From contig NC_135247.1 in NCBI RefSeq assembly GCF_947623445.1, positions 14,696,501-14,760,500 on the forward strand: a DNA stretch of 64,000 bases, read 5' to 3'. Below, piece by piece: positions 1 through 12,100 of this stretch (position 1 is its first letter; each line of letters begins with the position of its first letter). The stretch comes from Clavelina lepadiformis. Taxonomy: Eukaryota > Chordata > Ascidiacea > Aplousobranchia > Clavelinidae. The position numbers and the translations under genes are program-made. The notes beneath the pieces are model-generated. The model had not been told where the DNA came from, ran no database searches, and saw nothing but the letters and a program-made list of their open reading frames with translations.

Positions 1-1452
1 TCACATTTTTGTTTCAGTTAAAAATTGCATTTAAAACTCCATTTAATGTAGGAAAACATTGTGTGATACCTCAGTGAAGGAAAATTTGTCTGATTGCGTT
101 GTCCACGAAGCAAGCACAAATTTTTCTAAATTGACTAAACGTGATAATCCTTCTCTCGCCTGAAAGATTGAGTTCGGATCGTGGTGGTAAAAATTTATTT
201 TGCGAATGTCCGCAGGATTCACTACCGTCTGCAAGATTTGCTCTACTGTACTAAAACAGACGTTCTCAAACCTGCAGTATGTACAAGAAATTGAACTATA
301 TTATGATATACTTTACAAAATAAGAAATCTTATCAGAGAAGCTTCCAAGGAACACCAGGACTTGCTAAATATTTTACCTAATTGAAGCAAGATCCACTGC
401 GAAACCGTTGTATCAGACTCTCGTAGAATTGACAGCACTTCCTTCGAATACATGTCGAAGGGTGTTTCGATATAAGCTAATCCCAGTTTTATTGAAGGAA
501 TTTCCAAATTGTGTTGTTCTAAAAAATAAGTTTTGTTATTTTAAGCTAAAGCTATTTATATTTACTCAAAGATTTATGCTATAGGCTAGCTATATGCTTA
601 TTTGTTTTATGCAAATATTAGACTTTTAATACCTTTCTTTATTGGCAAAGTTTTTTTTTTATTTTTGTCCGTCCTTTGTTGTAGTGCCCATATCAACATG
701 TTTATCACCTCATCCGTTATGAACTGAGCGTTTTCAATATCCTCGCGTAAGTCCAACGTTTTCAACGGATGCCTTTGTTGCTTTTAAATAATCTCGTTAC
801 GGATCTGCTGGACGGAGTTATCCAGAAACGCGTTGTTTGCATGAGTTTGTCTTGCATCCAAGCTATAATAACTACAAATATGCGAAAGGAAAACACTTGC
901 AAATGAATTAGCTTGCTGACTAGATAGATTGACCAAAAATGCCGATTGACTGATGTCGTTACATAGAAGGAAGCCATCCACAGCAAATAATATCAACCAC
1001 TATCTCATTGTTAGTGATAAACCGATTGGAAATGATTCCTCCACTAAACAGGATGGTGAAAAGCTATCTTCAGTCCAAGTCGCCATAACGACGTAAGTGC
1101 AATGTCTTGATAATGCCATTGCTCGAAACCGCCGCTCTTGATTCTTATCCGCTACTGCAGCATACGTATGAGAATGAATTATCATCACGCGCCACCTCAT
1201 ACCCTCGCTGCCGGTATTGCTACAATCTTTTTGTTCATAAGTAAAATGAGCGTGACCTTTGTCTAACGTCAGTATGAAAGCTCGCATTACGTCTAATAAA
1301 GTTAATCGCGGCAGCAGTTTACTCGTAACGAAAGTAAGTAGCATTTCGCACGACCACAAGATGTTACTTTCGTTGATTAAACGATCAAACATCGCTTTAG
1401 CGATTGATTGCCTACACCACTCATACAGAGAAAGTGGGTTAATAGTTGACTT
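1..1452 (-). pseudogene. Left copy of duplicated LRR gene, degraded and cut by the window edge
   Basis: Same gene as the right copy at 9114-12645. Three equivalent exons are visible on the minus strand: about 1452-633, 518-378 and 271-70; the last exon would lie left of position 1. Seen directly: in-frame stops at 1000-1002 and 784-786 in the first exon, a second exon one base shorter (141 against 142), which shifts the frame, and loss of the ATG used by the right copy (AAG in its place). Splice sites are kept. The LRR-like segment with NPADIRKINFYHHDP is still well preserved, so decay looks recent. The intron between 518 and 633 lacks the transposons found in the right copy. A trimmed or rearranged product cannot be excluded. 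Confidence 0.75.
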
Positions 1453-2757
1453 TTTTATTCGCTTGGATGTAACCTTTATAACAACAACAGAAAATTAATA
1501 GAGTGAGACCATTATGTAGGCCACGTAATGTATGTGATGTAATAAACAAACTGACATTACTGTCGTAGCACCGGATCACCAACAAATACCCTTTTAGAAA
1601 ATTTGCTATTTGAGTTACTTTACAAATTATAGAGAGCAGATTAAAGTTGTGTAAGCCAGCTATAATATAAAGCAAATATAAAATCCAATGTCGAAACATT
1701 TCATTGCGGATACAGCTTAATTACGCAATCACACACTTCAACGTAGGATCACTGTCCCCTTCCGAGCACTGTTTAACTGTCTGTGTCTTACCAGACTGCT
1801 CAATGCGTAATGGTTACTTGTACTGCAATAGACTTTTTCCTTTTTTTGTATTTAAAAAATGCACTATCCAACGTGCTATTGACGACGTTATTCCTCCGCC
1901 ATATGTGGGCCACAAGGAAACATCTGCTACCGTCAGTTCGTTGATCGATCGTTGTTGTGCAATCAAAGAAAAGGCAATAAAGTGACTTATGCAATTGTGA
2001 GCTTTAAAACTCATTTAAGCAAGTAGCACAGGTCATTGGTCAAGGGTGCACCAAAAACAACGTTCAATATACATGCTCTGGAAACAAAGATATTTCTCTC
2101 AACGATGCTGTTATTTGCATATTTCTAATTTCCAATTGTTCGGTTCTTTTTGTTGGAAGGTTGACAAGTAATATATTGATTTTTAAATGGAGACCATAAA
2201 TGCTGTTATCCCATGACAATGTAACTGGGAAAATTGTTGCACAATTCATATAAAAGATGAAAAGAAAATATTTTGTAGCCCAATGGGAGGAGGGACAACG
2301 TAAGTATTGTAAAAATTATAAACAACGCAAGTTAATAGAATTACAAGAATTAAAAAGTGTGAAGCAGAGGAGCTATACTTTTCACAGGGTAGCATTTTCT
2401 CTTGTATAAAATGCACGACCTATGCCGGTAATAAAATTATATTTTTTAAGTTTAATGTTGACATCCTACTGTCAGAATCACATGGTTTGTTTTTGTACTT
2501 TCTAGTGAAGCGAGAAGTATAAAATGCTACCCATCATAGCAAAACAAAAAATAACTCAAACAAAGCAACAAAAAAGGGAGAAAAATGTCTCTACGTTTTC
2601 AAAACGTGTAACATGTATAAATCGACTGGATAAAAATTAATAAGTGTTGGGAGTTCCTCTAGAGAAAGTGGCCCGTACAGTTTTACCGGACTACTAAGCA
2701 ACTAACGTACAAAGTTCTGAAATCAATGTAATAAACTTTTATTGATCTGCAAAGAAA
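1..2757. repeat. Left copy of segmental duplication
   Basis: Matches 9785-13961 apart from about 1.3 kb of transposons inserted in the right copy. The match ends abruptly at the shared TTTATTGATCTGCA near 2757 and 13960; its left end lies outside the window. The LRR exons differ by a few percent, whereas 1700-2260 differs by only a handful of bases. Confidence 0.9.
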
Positions 2758-3480
2758 CCTTAATTTAGGACGATTCAAACAATTGTTACATTTGATTAAT
2801 CTGTGGAGACGGTGAAATAGGACTTAGGATAAGAAATAAGATTTAAAACGCTGCCAGCCTAAAATGAACTCCGTGTTTTAATTATCATAGTAAACTTTTC
2901 CAATGAAAAGATCCTGTAATGAAATGGTTGTTTATTCTACCTTAACCTGTAAAGTTGACCACTTCACTACAATGTTTGTCCGTTGAATTGTTTATTGCGC
3001 TCATCGGTAAATGAGTCTCAAAGGTCGTTGTTCTGCTTTTCTTAATTTTAGAATTAATTGTTCACCTTGACAACTGTATATTCTGATTATATTGAAGCTT
3101 GTTTGAACGAATACAGCTAGATAAAACATTGGTACAGCAACGGCATAAAGACGTACATGTTGCGGCGTTGATCGTAATAGCAAGAAGACTGATAAGTTGA
3201 CAACTCATAATGCATACACAATAAGCAGGAAGTAATCGATTACGTCACGCAGTGTTATGCTTCACTGATTGGACACTTAAAGACGAGAATGCTAAATTTC
3301 CAAATGTTATTTAACGCCACATGTTACATTAACTATTATATTATCACAATCCTATAATAGCCACAGATATAAATATTAAGACTCCAAAACCGAGTTGGAC
3401 ACTTTATATTAACAATTAAATATAGTTGCTAATGCTTACCGAGTATATAAGAGCTGAATTAACAAACGTATACTCCTAAA
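2758..3480. other. Non-coding spacer
   Basis: AT-rich sequence between the duplication edge and the retroelement fossil. Only short open frames with no recognisable domain. Nothing else seen. Confidence 0.6.
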
Positions 3481-3689
3481 ATACTATAATGTAGAAGTGG
3501 CTACTGCATGCAGGTGTCGGATTTTTTGCTCTCCTGCCTCCTATTTGTTGACTTGACCACGCGTTACTGGTGTTGCATTTGTTTTTGCGCTGTGTTTTGT
3601 TGCGTTCTCCCATGCGGCCGAGTGCGCTTTTCCGTGCTTGATTGAGCACACGTGTATTTTCTTTCGACTCGTACGTGTCCAACAAGGAG

Positions 3690-4631
3690 TCGCCCAGTCA
3701 GTCCTGATTTAAGCTCTTGAAATGAGCTGTGCATGACAACTTAACTGAGCTGCTTTTATTAAAAGATGTGCCTACTGTGTATCTAAGACTGAGGACAGTA
3801 AAAACGTAACACTGGCGAGCACGACAGGACTTCTTAGATACACAGAAGATTTTATCAAGTTTTACTGAAGAAGCATGAATTTTTTTTACTCTCCGCCTCG
3901 TTACCAACGTGGCAATAGTTTTTCATCTTTTCTGCAAGAATTCGAATCCTTCTGCGACAGCGTTAAAGCATCGGATGCGGCAAAGAAACATGCATTTCTA
4001 CAAAGCTTACCGGAAGACATGAAATTCTCCATGACCGATGGTCGTAAAGAACTCTACGAGCTGAGTTATGACGAACTCATTCAACAAGTAAAAGACACGG
4101 CTTCAGGTCTATCTTCACAAAAGCATGCCATGCAACAACTCTTTCAGCGCAGTAAGAAGCTTTCTTGAAGCTATAGCCCAATTGGGAAAAATGGCTTATC
4201 CAAACGACGAACAGCATGAAATGCACAGCAGTGTGCTGTACAACCTACTCGTTCAAGGACTGAGAGACCGTCAACAAGCCTCTCAGATCTTACGCGACAA
4301 CTCTAAAAATGCACAACCGGATTTTTATGCCACAGCAAAGAGCATTATTGAAAACGCAGAACGGACGCATCCCAATTAAAACTAACTGTCGAAAAACTTC
4401 GGGACGAAATTTGACAACTGCGAAATGAAGACAACAAGAGAACCTCGTGAAGAGAGAAGAAGACTTCAGTGTTTTAACTGTAGGTAATATGGTCACATCG
4501 CTCGACGCTGTCACAGGCAACGTGCAAGAAACTTTCGACGTGCTTCTGACATACACGGAGCTCACAGCAATCCACCACGGGAAATCTACCAGGTTCAAAC
4601 TATGGATCAGGACTTGCATAGAGAATAAGTT
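3690..4631 (+). mobile_element. LTR-retroelement fossil: leader and gag-like part
   Basis: A TGGCG-type leader segment (about 3825) precedes a gag-like coding remnant from 3875, with helical capsid-like text and a trace of a CCHC zinc-knuckle (CFNC...GHIARRC) near 4465-4515. The style is Ty3/gypsy-like, by inference. The element is broken, with at least two interruptions, and most of pol is missing. A LINE sits inside it at 4642-6281, and the fossil resumes at 6292. No matching 5' LTR was identified. Confidence 0.6.
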
Positions 4632-4641
4632 TGCCGACGTT
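4632..4641. repeat. LINE target-site duplication, left
   Basis: tgccgacgtt, identical to 6282-6291. It abuts the GAA tail of the LINE. Confidence 0.85.
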
Positions 4642-6281
4642 CTTCTTCTTTCGTATGAGGTCGGCTCAAGCATATTCGGCTACCAATTGCAGCCATCTCT
4701 TCCCTTCCTCATCAGGGGTCTTTAGGTCGTCTTGGCCCATGGGTGGTGCAGTCGAAGAGGATATGTTCTGCTGTTTGTGATTCTGCACCGCAAATGCATG
4801 ATGGTGATGTTTTGAGGCCCCATCGGTGCATGCATTCGCCAAAACGACCTACTCCAGTTCTGAGGCGGTTCAGGGTTGTCCAGGCCTTTCAGGGAGAGTC
4901 TGCGCCAGCAGGGGTAGTGATGGAGGGCTCCACATTAAACTGGGGGGGGGCGGGACACTTCTTTCCAGTCGTCGCACCATGCAGTGTTGATGTTGAAGCC
5001 GGCGGCCACAAGTGCAGTAGCATGTCTGCTAAAGGGGCGGCGAGAAACCAGCCGCTGACGGCCACCGTGGGGTTGGCCGCCCAGGGTTGCGTGTAAGGGA
5101 TTGTTGATGCTATCCATGGCTTGGCATGCAATCTTGTGAGTTGCTTGTGCTCTCCGATGTTTGGAAGGAGCGATGCCTGCCAGCACCGGCATAAACGCAA
5201 CAGGAGTGGGACGGAGGCAGCCAGTAATGATCCTGAGGGTCTCATTTAAGGTGGTGTCCAGTTTCTTTGCATGTACACTTCTACACCAGACTGGAGCAGC
5301 GTACTCCGCAGCACTGTGGACAATCGCAAGCGCTGCTGTACGAAGGGTGGAGGTGCATGCACCCCATGAGGATCCAACCAGACATCTTAGAAGGTTGTTT
5401 CTTGCCGATATCTTGCTTCGGAGGGCTGTAATATGTGGTTTATACGTTAGCTGGCGGTCCAGTGTCACTCCAAGGTACCGTGGTTGCTGGCTGTTAGGCA
5501 GTACAGTCCCGTTCAGTTGGATAGCTAACTGGCGGTTCGCCTCCCGGTTGTTGAGGTGGAACGCTGTAGTTGTTGTTTTTGCCAGGCTCAACTTTAGTCT
5601 CCATTTTTCAAGAAAGTCCGCGATGTTTTGCATGTCCTTTGTCAGGGTCTCTTCCACGTTATTCCAGTTTGTGTTGGCGTAGAGAAGAGCCAGGTCGTCT
5701 GCGTAGCCATACTGGTGTGAAGTTGTTTGTGGCAAGTCGCTGATGTAAATGTTGAAAAGCATTGGCGACAAGGTAGAGCCCTGGGGTACGCCATTTTTCA
5801 GCCGCCTGAGGCGGCTGTTTTGTCCATCACTGGTCTTGAGGGTGAAACTGCGGTTGGACAAGATGTTAGTAATGAAACGCACTAGGTGTCGGTCAGGGAT
5901 CATCCGAAGGAGTTTGAGGGTTAGGCCTTGCTGCCACACGGTGTCATAGACAGCAGTGAGGTCTACCAAAACAACACCCGCTTTCTGTTTTCGCTCGAAG
6001 CAGTCCTCGATGTTGTCGGTGAGCTTCAGCACCTGCTGGACTGTCGATCTTCCCCGTCGGAATCCAGCCTGTTGGAGCTGCGGGTCAACGACAGGGTCAA
6101 GGCGGGCCAGCAGGAGCCTCTCCATGACTTTGTAGGGGACACAAAGTAGGGAGATGGGACGGTAACTCTTGGGGTTGTCTTTGGGTTTGTTAGGCTTTAG
6201 CAAGGCAATAACATTGGCCCTGCGCCAAATCTTCGGGATCGCCATGCGGCAGAGGCAGGATGAGAATAGGTTGTTGAGCCA
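4642..6281 (-). mobile_element. 5'-truncated non-LTR retrotransposon (LINE) with 10-bp target duplication
   Basis: Minus-strand reverse-transcriptase ORF reading from 6281 (first codon TGG) to 4935. RT motifs in order: SYRPISLL, DLTAVYDT (first catalytic Asp), NGVPQGSTLSPMLFN and YADD at 5705-5694, then YLGVTLDRQL of the thumb. A frameshift in the G-run at 4942-4950 and a TGA near 4901 separate the C-terminal part, which keeps a CxC...HxxxxC zinc motif (4798-4748) and ends at the stop 4714-4712. There is no endonuclease domain, so the copy is 5' truncated. The 3' end carries a short GAA-repeat tail. Flanks are tgccgacgtt at 4632-4641 and 6282-6291. Jockey/CR1-like by its RT; the exact clade is uncertain. 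Inactive. Confidence 0.9.
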
Positions 6282-6291
6282 TGCCGACGTT
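6282..6291. repeat. LINE target-site duplication, right
   Basis: tgccgacgtt, identical to 4632-4641. It marks the truncated 5' end of the LINE. Confidence 0.85.
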
Positions 6292-6380
6292 GAGTTGTCT
6301 GCACTGCACGATGAGTTATGTTTGGACAAATTGGAACTGTCAGAAGTTGAACGTCAAAAGCTGTTTTCCGTAATCCAACA
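6292..6380 (+). mobile_element. LTR-retroelement fossil, continuation past the LINE
   Basis: Short coding-like remnant in the style of a gypsy polyprotein (ELSEVERQKLFSVIQ). It lies on the far side of the LINE and runs directly into the LTR-like repeat at 6381. Broken; most of the internal region is gone. Confidence 0.45.
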
Positions 6381-6675
6381 TGTTCGAACCTGGTGGCATT
6401 GTGTAATGTAACTTACTAAGTCGACCGTCATTTGAGCTTAACTTTTGATGTGTTGTCTTATTATGTCCATGTTGTAAAACACAAGATAATTAATATAGGT
6501 AATAAAAGACTGTCACTATTTCACCGGACAAATCCTACATTCGAATCTACAGTATTTTGATCAGTTTCTTATTAATCTAGCTTTTTAAACATTAAATAGC
6601 TAAATTCTACCTTTTTGCATATACTGTAACTTCATCGGCTGCAGTATATATTGCAGCATGCTTGAATTATTGCCA
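6381..6675 (+). repeat. LTR-like direct repeat, left copy
   Basis: About 295 bp beginning TGTTCGAACC and ending in CCA, repeated at 8562-8846 with roughly 90-93 percent identity by eye. The TG start, CA end and position beside pol-like text suggest LTRs of a gypsy-like fossil. The divergence suggests an old element. Confidence 0.55.
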
Positions 6676-8561
6676 TACAAACAAACTCATAGACAATAGA
6701 AATTTGGGAAATGAACTTTTCAATGCCGAGAGAAATTTTCGTTGGCCTTGCTTCGTTTATGTTATGCTAATGTTTTGAACAGCATTTTAGTAATCTGAAC
6801 TGGTACTTTAGATTTTTTAACAAATTCTGCTGCAAGTGCAATTTTTGCCCTTAATTTGGCTCATTTAAAGGCTAATCCAGGTTAAAGCAAGTTTGTGACC
6901 TCATTTCGGCAATTTATTAAACATTTGCAGATTAAAAAAGCGAAATATAAATGTTGGAATCAATGCTTAATTAAGTTAAACTTTTGAAACACATAGATAT
7001 AAAATTCTAGCCGTGAGAAGTCTCCCCTGCCTAAGTAATTTATACTTATGGACCATCACCTTTAAATGCAACAATGGAGTAATTATGACGTTTTATACAC
7101 GTGTTTTTCAGTTTTATTACTGCGTTTTTCAGTAGACTGGATTGACGGCTGTCAGTAGCCACGATATAAAACATTTGTGTTCCTGTATTTGGTCCAGGCA
7201 GTTGCAACGTTGTGGTCTTTATGCGGATTATGTAAGACCTATACCCAGCGCCACAGCTGTTGCTATTCACGAAAAGGTTTAACATAGTTTTAAATCAGCC
7301 TAGTTGGCAGGCGACATACTTTTAAAATTACCCTACAGTACTGGTTTACTGCCTTGTTGGCAAGCGGTATAAATTTGAATCTCCACATTGTTTTACAACT
7401 TTTTCTCCATTAATTTATTAGCTGCTGATCGAGAAAATTGGAATTTCTGTGGTCTTCGTGCAAGATAAAACTAAGTTACTGCATAGTTTTTACGCTGCCG
7501 TGGAGGTAGTAGGTCCTGGTTTCCCTTTTTTTGGTTGAGCCTAGTCAGCTATAGATAAGTTTCCAATCCTACCGATGAGTCAGTAGGCTACTATCGCGTT
7601 TGTGTTTGGTCCTGAACCCTTGCGTGGAAGCAATGGAAACGGTTTCCTTGTTGGTTTAACCTAGTCAGCTATAGTTAAATTTCAAACCCTGCCGTGGAAG
7701 CAGTAGAATCTGATTTGTGTTTGGTTTCAAACCTTGCAGTTGATCCCGGTTTCCTGTTTGATTTAGCCTCCAATTACTGTTAGTACCAAAACCTGCCGTG
7801 GAACCAGTCGAATCATGTTCTATTTAGTCGGCAACAGTAAGGCGATGTATTCCGATTTCTTTATCTAACGCTTGGTTGGCAAAATTGAAGTTCCAAAGTT
7901 TCCGTGTTGAAGATTGATTACGGTTTCCCTTTGCCTCGCCTGATCCGCGATAGCCGGTTCCCAAGTCTTGTATTCCATTTCTTATATCTGGTCCCAGTAC
8001 TTGCCGTTGTGGCAATAGGCTCCAGTTTCAGTCAAGGCCCCTAACTTTGCTTTGAAGGCAGTTGATTTCGTTTGGTCGGCGTTCAGCTCCTAGCCTAAAT
8101 CCAACCTGGTTGGCAATGGAGCTTGTAACTGAAGTTAGGCTTTTAGGTCTGACTTGTTGGCAGTCGATTCTCTTTTTTGACTTGTTTTGTGTTACAGAGT
8201 GTTTACAAGTTGGGACCTGAAGTTGTTGCGTTGTTTTTCGGCTGTTAATTCGTTTTGGGCAACTTGTTCACTATCAAGCAATTGGCGCCACTAAGTGCGA
8301 CCGAATGCCCTAAACCTATGGATCGCAATAGCCAGAAGCATTTGACGGTGCGTTCACAGTTACTGCTGCCCGATTCGAGGATGGATTCTCCTGCCCCCAG
8401 CTGTGCGCCTCCAAGCGTCCCCTTGGAAATGGGAACCGTTCCAGACCGAGATTGTTTAAATTTTTATCATGATTCAGCTCCTGAGATCACTGTGGCACAA
8501 GAGTTTTCTTATACCCAGTCGGTATCCCTCTCTCCTTTCACGATTGTCGTTCCGTCCAATA
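6676..8561 (+). mobile_element. Internal part of a degraded LTR-type element
   Basis: Lies between the two LTR-like repeats. It holds non-coding AT-rich DNA (6676-7490), a degenerate tandem-repeat block (7490-8230) and a coding-like tail (8255-8561, proline/serine rich, no recognisable domain). Too short for a full element; broken fossil. Confidence 0.4.
7490..8230. repeat. Degenerate tandem-repeat block
   Basis: Recurring phrases cctgccgtggaagcagtag, ggtttcc...ttggtt and cctagtcagctatag return several times at irregular spacing (about 45-120 bp), e.g. near 7495, 7620, 7690 and 7792. No long open frame spans it. Confidence 0.65.
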
Positions 8562-8846
8562 TGTTCGAACCAGGTGGCATTGTGTAATGTAACTTACTAA
8601 GTCGACAGCGATTTGAGCTTAACTTATGACGTGTTGTCTTATTATGTCCATGTTGTAAAACACAAGATAAATAATATATGTACTACAAGACTGTCACTAT
8701 TTCACCGAACAAATCCTACATTCGAATCTACAGTATTTTGATCAGTTTCTTGGTTTTCAAACATTAATTAGCTAAATTCAACCTTTTTGCATATCCATCC
8801 ATCGGTTGCAGTATATATTGCAGCATGCTTGAATTATTATTGTCCA
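8562..8846 (+). repeat. LTR-like direct repeat, right copy
   Basis: Partner of 6381-6675, in the same orientation. It is preceded by a short open frame (8255-8587) that runs into it, as pol tails do into 3' LTRs. Confidence 0.55.
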
Positions 8847-9113
8847 TCACTTCATTTAAATGTGAGGTTTTGCCAATGGTTTATTGATATAGTTAGTAAA
8901 CAAGTTAAAATCTCTGTAGGCTTACTACACTCTTCAACATGAATTGATTGCCAAAAAAACAAAAACGGAGGAGGTGACAAAGTCAAACACGGGAAAACAC
9001 TAAATATTTAGACAAGTTAATCTTTATGTTAATGGTCCAATTCTCCTTGGCTGTCAAAAATTTCAACCTCTGAACTGGTAATCCAACTCGAAACTACTCG
9101 TCCGGTCGCTTTT
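8847..9113. other. 3' flank of the LRR gene
   Basis: Non-coding AT-rich DNA between the retroelement fossil and the LRR stop codon. No clear element. Confidence 0.5.
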
Positions 9114-12100
9114 TCAAATCATCCAAGATCCTCTTAACATTTCGGGAACAATTTGATCTGACGCGAATGGCACATGAGCGGAAAAGTAACTCGTTTCTGT
9201 TCCATGAAAGATTGTCCCACTGTTCGTGACCTCATCCGGTAAAGCGGATATAACAGCGTCGAAGATTTTTAAAAAAGATCCCCTGCTGACGTTTCGCTCC
9301 CTGATGCCGAAACGTCGCAATGAGCTACATTTTGCTCGGGAAGTTACCAGGTTTATCAAATCGCGAGCTTGGTTTTCGTTCATGTTGCAATGATCGAAGT
9401 TGAAGGATCGAATGCAAGACAAATGTTTTTCAAAAAACTGAAGAAAGCTATTCCACAATTCTAAGTTTCTTGTCAAAGAGGTTTCGCACTTTAGCCTCAA
9501 ACAGGATAATGCAGACGTGTTGTCTTTTCCTGAAGAGCTTTGCGATGTGTTTAGCTGTTCGTAACACCTGGCTAACCATTCCAGGGCTTCAGCTGTGATG
9601 CTTTCATGGGCAAATTTCAGGGTAATTAACGAGTCCGGAAGATGTAAAGCATTACTTTGGAAGCCCTTGGCATTGTCACAGAACGACATACGAATGCCAC
9701 TAATTTTCACTGCCCTGAGCTTAGGCCAGTGTACAAAGATGTCGTTCCACATTGAAAAGGTCTGCAAAATAAAACAAAATGCTTTCACATTTTTGTTTCA
9801 GTTAAAAATTGCATTAAAAAATCCATTTAATATAGGAAAAATTTGTGTGATACCTCAGTGAAGGAAAATTTGTGTGATACCTCAGTGAAGGAAAATTTGT
9901 CTGATTGCGATGTCAACGAAGCAAGCACAAATTTTTCTAAATTGACTAAACGTGATAATCCTTCTCTCGCCTGAAAGATTGAGTTCGGATCGTGGTGGTA
10001 AAAATTTATTTTGCGAATGTCCGCAGGATTCACTACCGTCTGCAAGATTTGCTCTACTGTACTAAAACAGACGTTCTCAAACCTGCAGTATGTACAAGAA
10101 ATTGAACTATATTATGATATACTTTACAAGATAAGAAATCTTATCAGAGAAGCTTCCAAGGAACACCAGGACTTGCTAAATATTTTACCTAATTGAAGCA
10201 AGATCCACTGCGAAACCGTTTGTATAAGATTCTCGTAGAACTGACAGCACTTTGTTCGAATGCATGTCGAACGATGTTTCCATGTAAGCTAATCCCAACT
10301 TTATTGAAGGAATTTCCAAATTGCATTGTTCTAAAAAGTGAGTTTTGTTATTTTAAAGCTATTTTAAGTTATTTAAGTTATACAATTCAACGTTACACTT
10401 TATATATTTACTCAAAGATTTATGCTATATAGCAGGGGTGGGCAACCTTTTTGAACCCGAGAGCCGCTTTGGTTGTTAATTTTTTACTGACGAGCCAAGT
10501 CATAAGAACTTATGACGTCATAAATAGTTTATGTCGTTTAATTGTTCCATATCTGCATTCCTCAATCGAAAAATATTATTAATTGTGGATAATCAACATC
10601 TTGTCATCAATGCTGGCCTAAGTAAGGAAAAGTAAAAGAGATAAACGTTCATTAACGGTACTCTTGGTAGCCTTTACAATTTTTTTGAAATTTTACGATT
10701 CGACTAGAAGAGCCCCAAAAAAACATGGTTCCACGACATATCACCGCGGGAAAATGACCGCGAACAAACTCACCGGGGACAACTGAACGTGACGTAAATT
10801 GACCGCAAACAAACTGACCGTGATGTAAATTGACCGCGAACAAACTAACCGGGAACAGACTTACCGGAATGAAAATTGACCGGGAGGTAAATTGACCGTG
10901 CAAGTGCTGAATTATTGTGTTTAAGTTGATGGCAGTATAAGATATGTAAAGTAAATATTTGTTTTTAACAAAATTTTTTTTTATTTCAATACACATTGAA
11001 ACATTTATTTAAATAAACAGAAATATTTCCGGAAATACGAGTAACAACATTAAAAGAAGTTCACTGCAAAACACATATGACACTACATAATAAGGGCACT
11101 AAAATTTACACAAACTGTTATTTGACAAATCAGTCAACCTTAACTGCAATACACATACTTAATTGGCTGAGATTAAAGCTGATGCGCGACTAGATAGTGA
11201 ATTAGAATTTTGACCTTTTGACGGCCAATTTGTCGCCGGTTAATTTGATCGCCGGCCAATTTATCGACGGTTAATTTCATCGCCGGCCAATTTGTTGACG
11301 GTCAGTTGTCCACTACCAGTTGTCGCCGGTGAGTTTGTTCACGGTCATATGTCGTGATCCCAAAAAACATGCCGCATGCGGCCCGCGAGCCGCAGTTTGC
11401 CCACCCCTGCTATATAGGCAGGGTTGCCATCGGTCTCAACTCAAAAATAAGCACGACTAGGAAACGAAAGACGAATATCACCTTAATAAATGCACAACAG
11501 GAGAAAGCAACCAATGTTCCTAACAAAAAAACAAAAAAAAAACGAGAGACTATCTGCATGTTTTTAAATTTTGTATCTCTTTGGTACAAAATGGTATACT
11601 AAAGGTGTCAAAATGCCCAAAATACGAACCTCTGCCCTAAAAATAAGACGAAAATAAGGACGCAAGTGAAAATAAGGACATTTCTTAGAAAAAAGGAAAA
11701 AAACATTTTCTAAGACAAGGACCTTCAAAATAAGGACAAATCTTAGAAATAAGGACGGTATGGCAACCCTGTATATAGGCTATATGGTTACTTGTTTTAT
11801 TCAAATATTAGACTTTTAATACCTTTCTTTATTGGCAAAATTTTGTTTTCATTTTTGTCCGTCCTTCGTTGTAGTGCCCACATCAACATGTTTATCACCT
11901 CATCGGTTATGAACTGATCGTTTTCATGTAACTCTCGTAAGTCTAACGTTTTCAACGGATGCCTTTGTCGTTTTTTAATAATCTCGTTACGGATCTGCTG
12001 CTGGACGGAGTTATCCAGAAACGCGTTGTTTGCATGAGTTTGTCTTGCATCCAAGACATGATAACTACAAATACGCGAAAGAAAAACACTTGCAAATGAA

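Noticed and set aside
3476-3700. Possible 5' LTR of the gag-bearing fossil
   Set aside because: No second copy of this sequence in the window and no resemblance to the 6381/8562 repeats.
4743-6149. Plus-strand ORFs of 66-173 codons
   Set aside because: They are shadows of the minus-strand LINE reverse transcriptase and show no domain of their own.
10740-11345. Short spaced repeats resembling a CRISPR array
   Set aside because: They are subterminal units of the nested MITE with inverted arrangement; spacers are not unique and the host is an animal.
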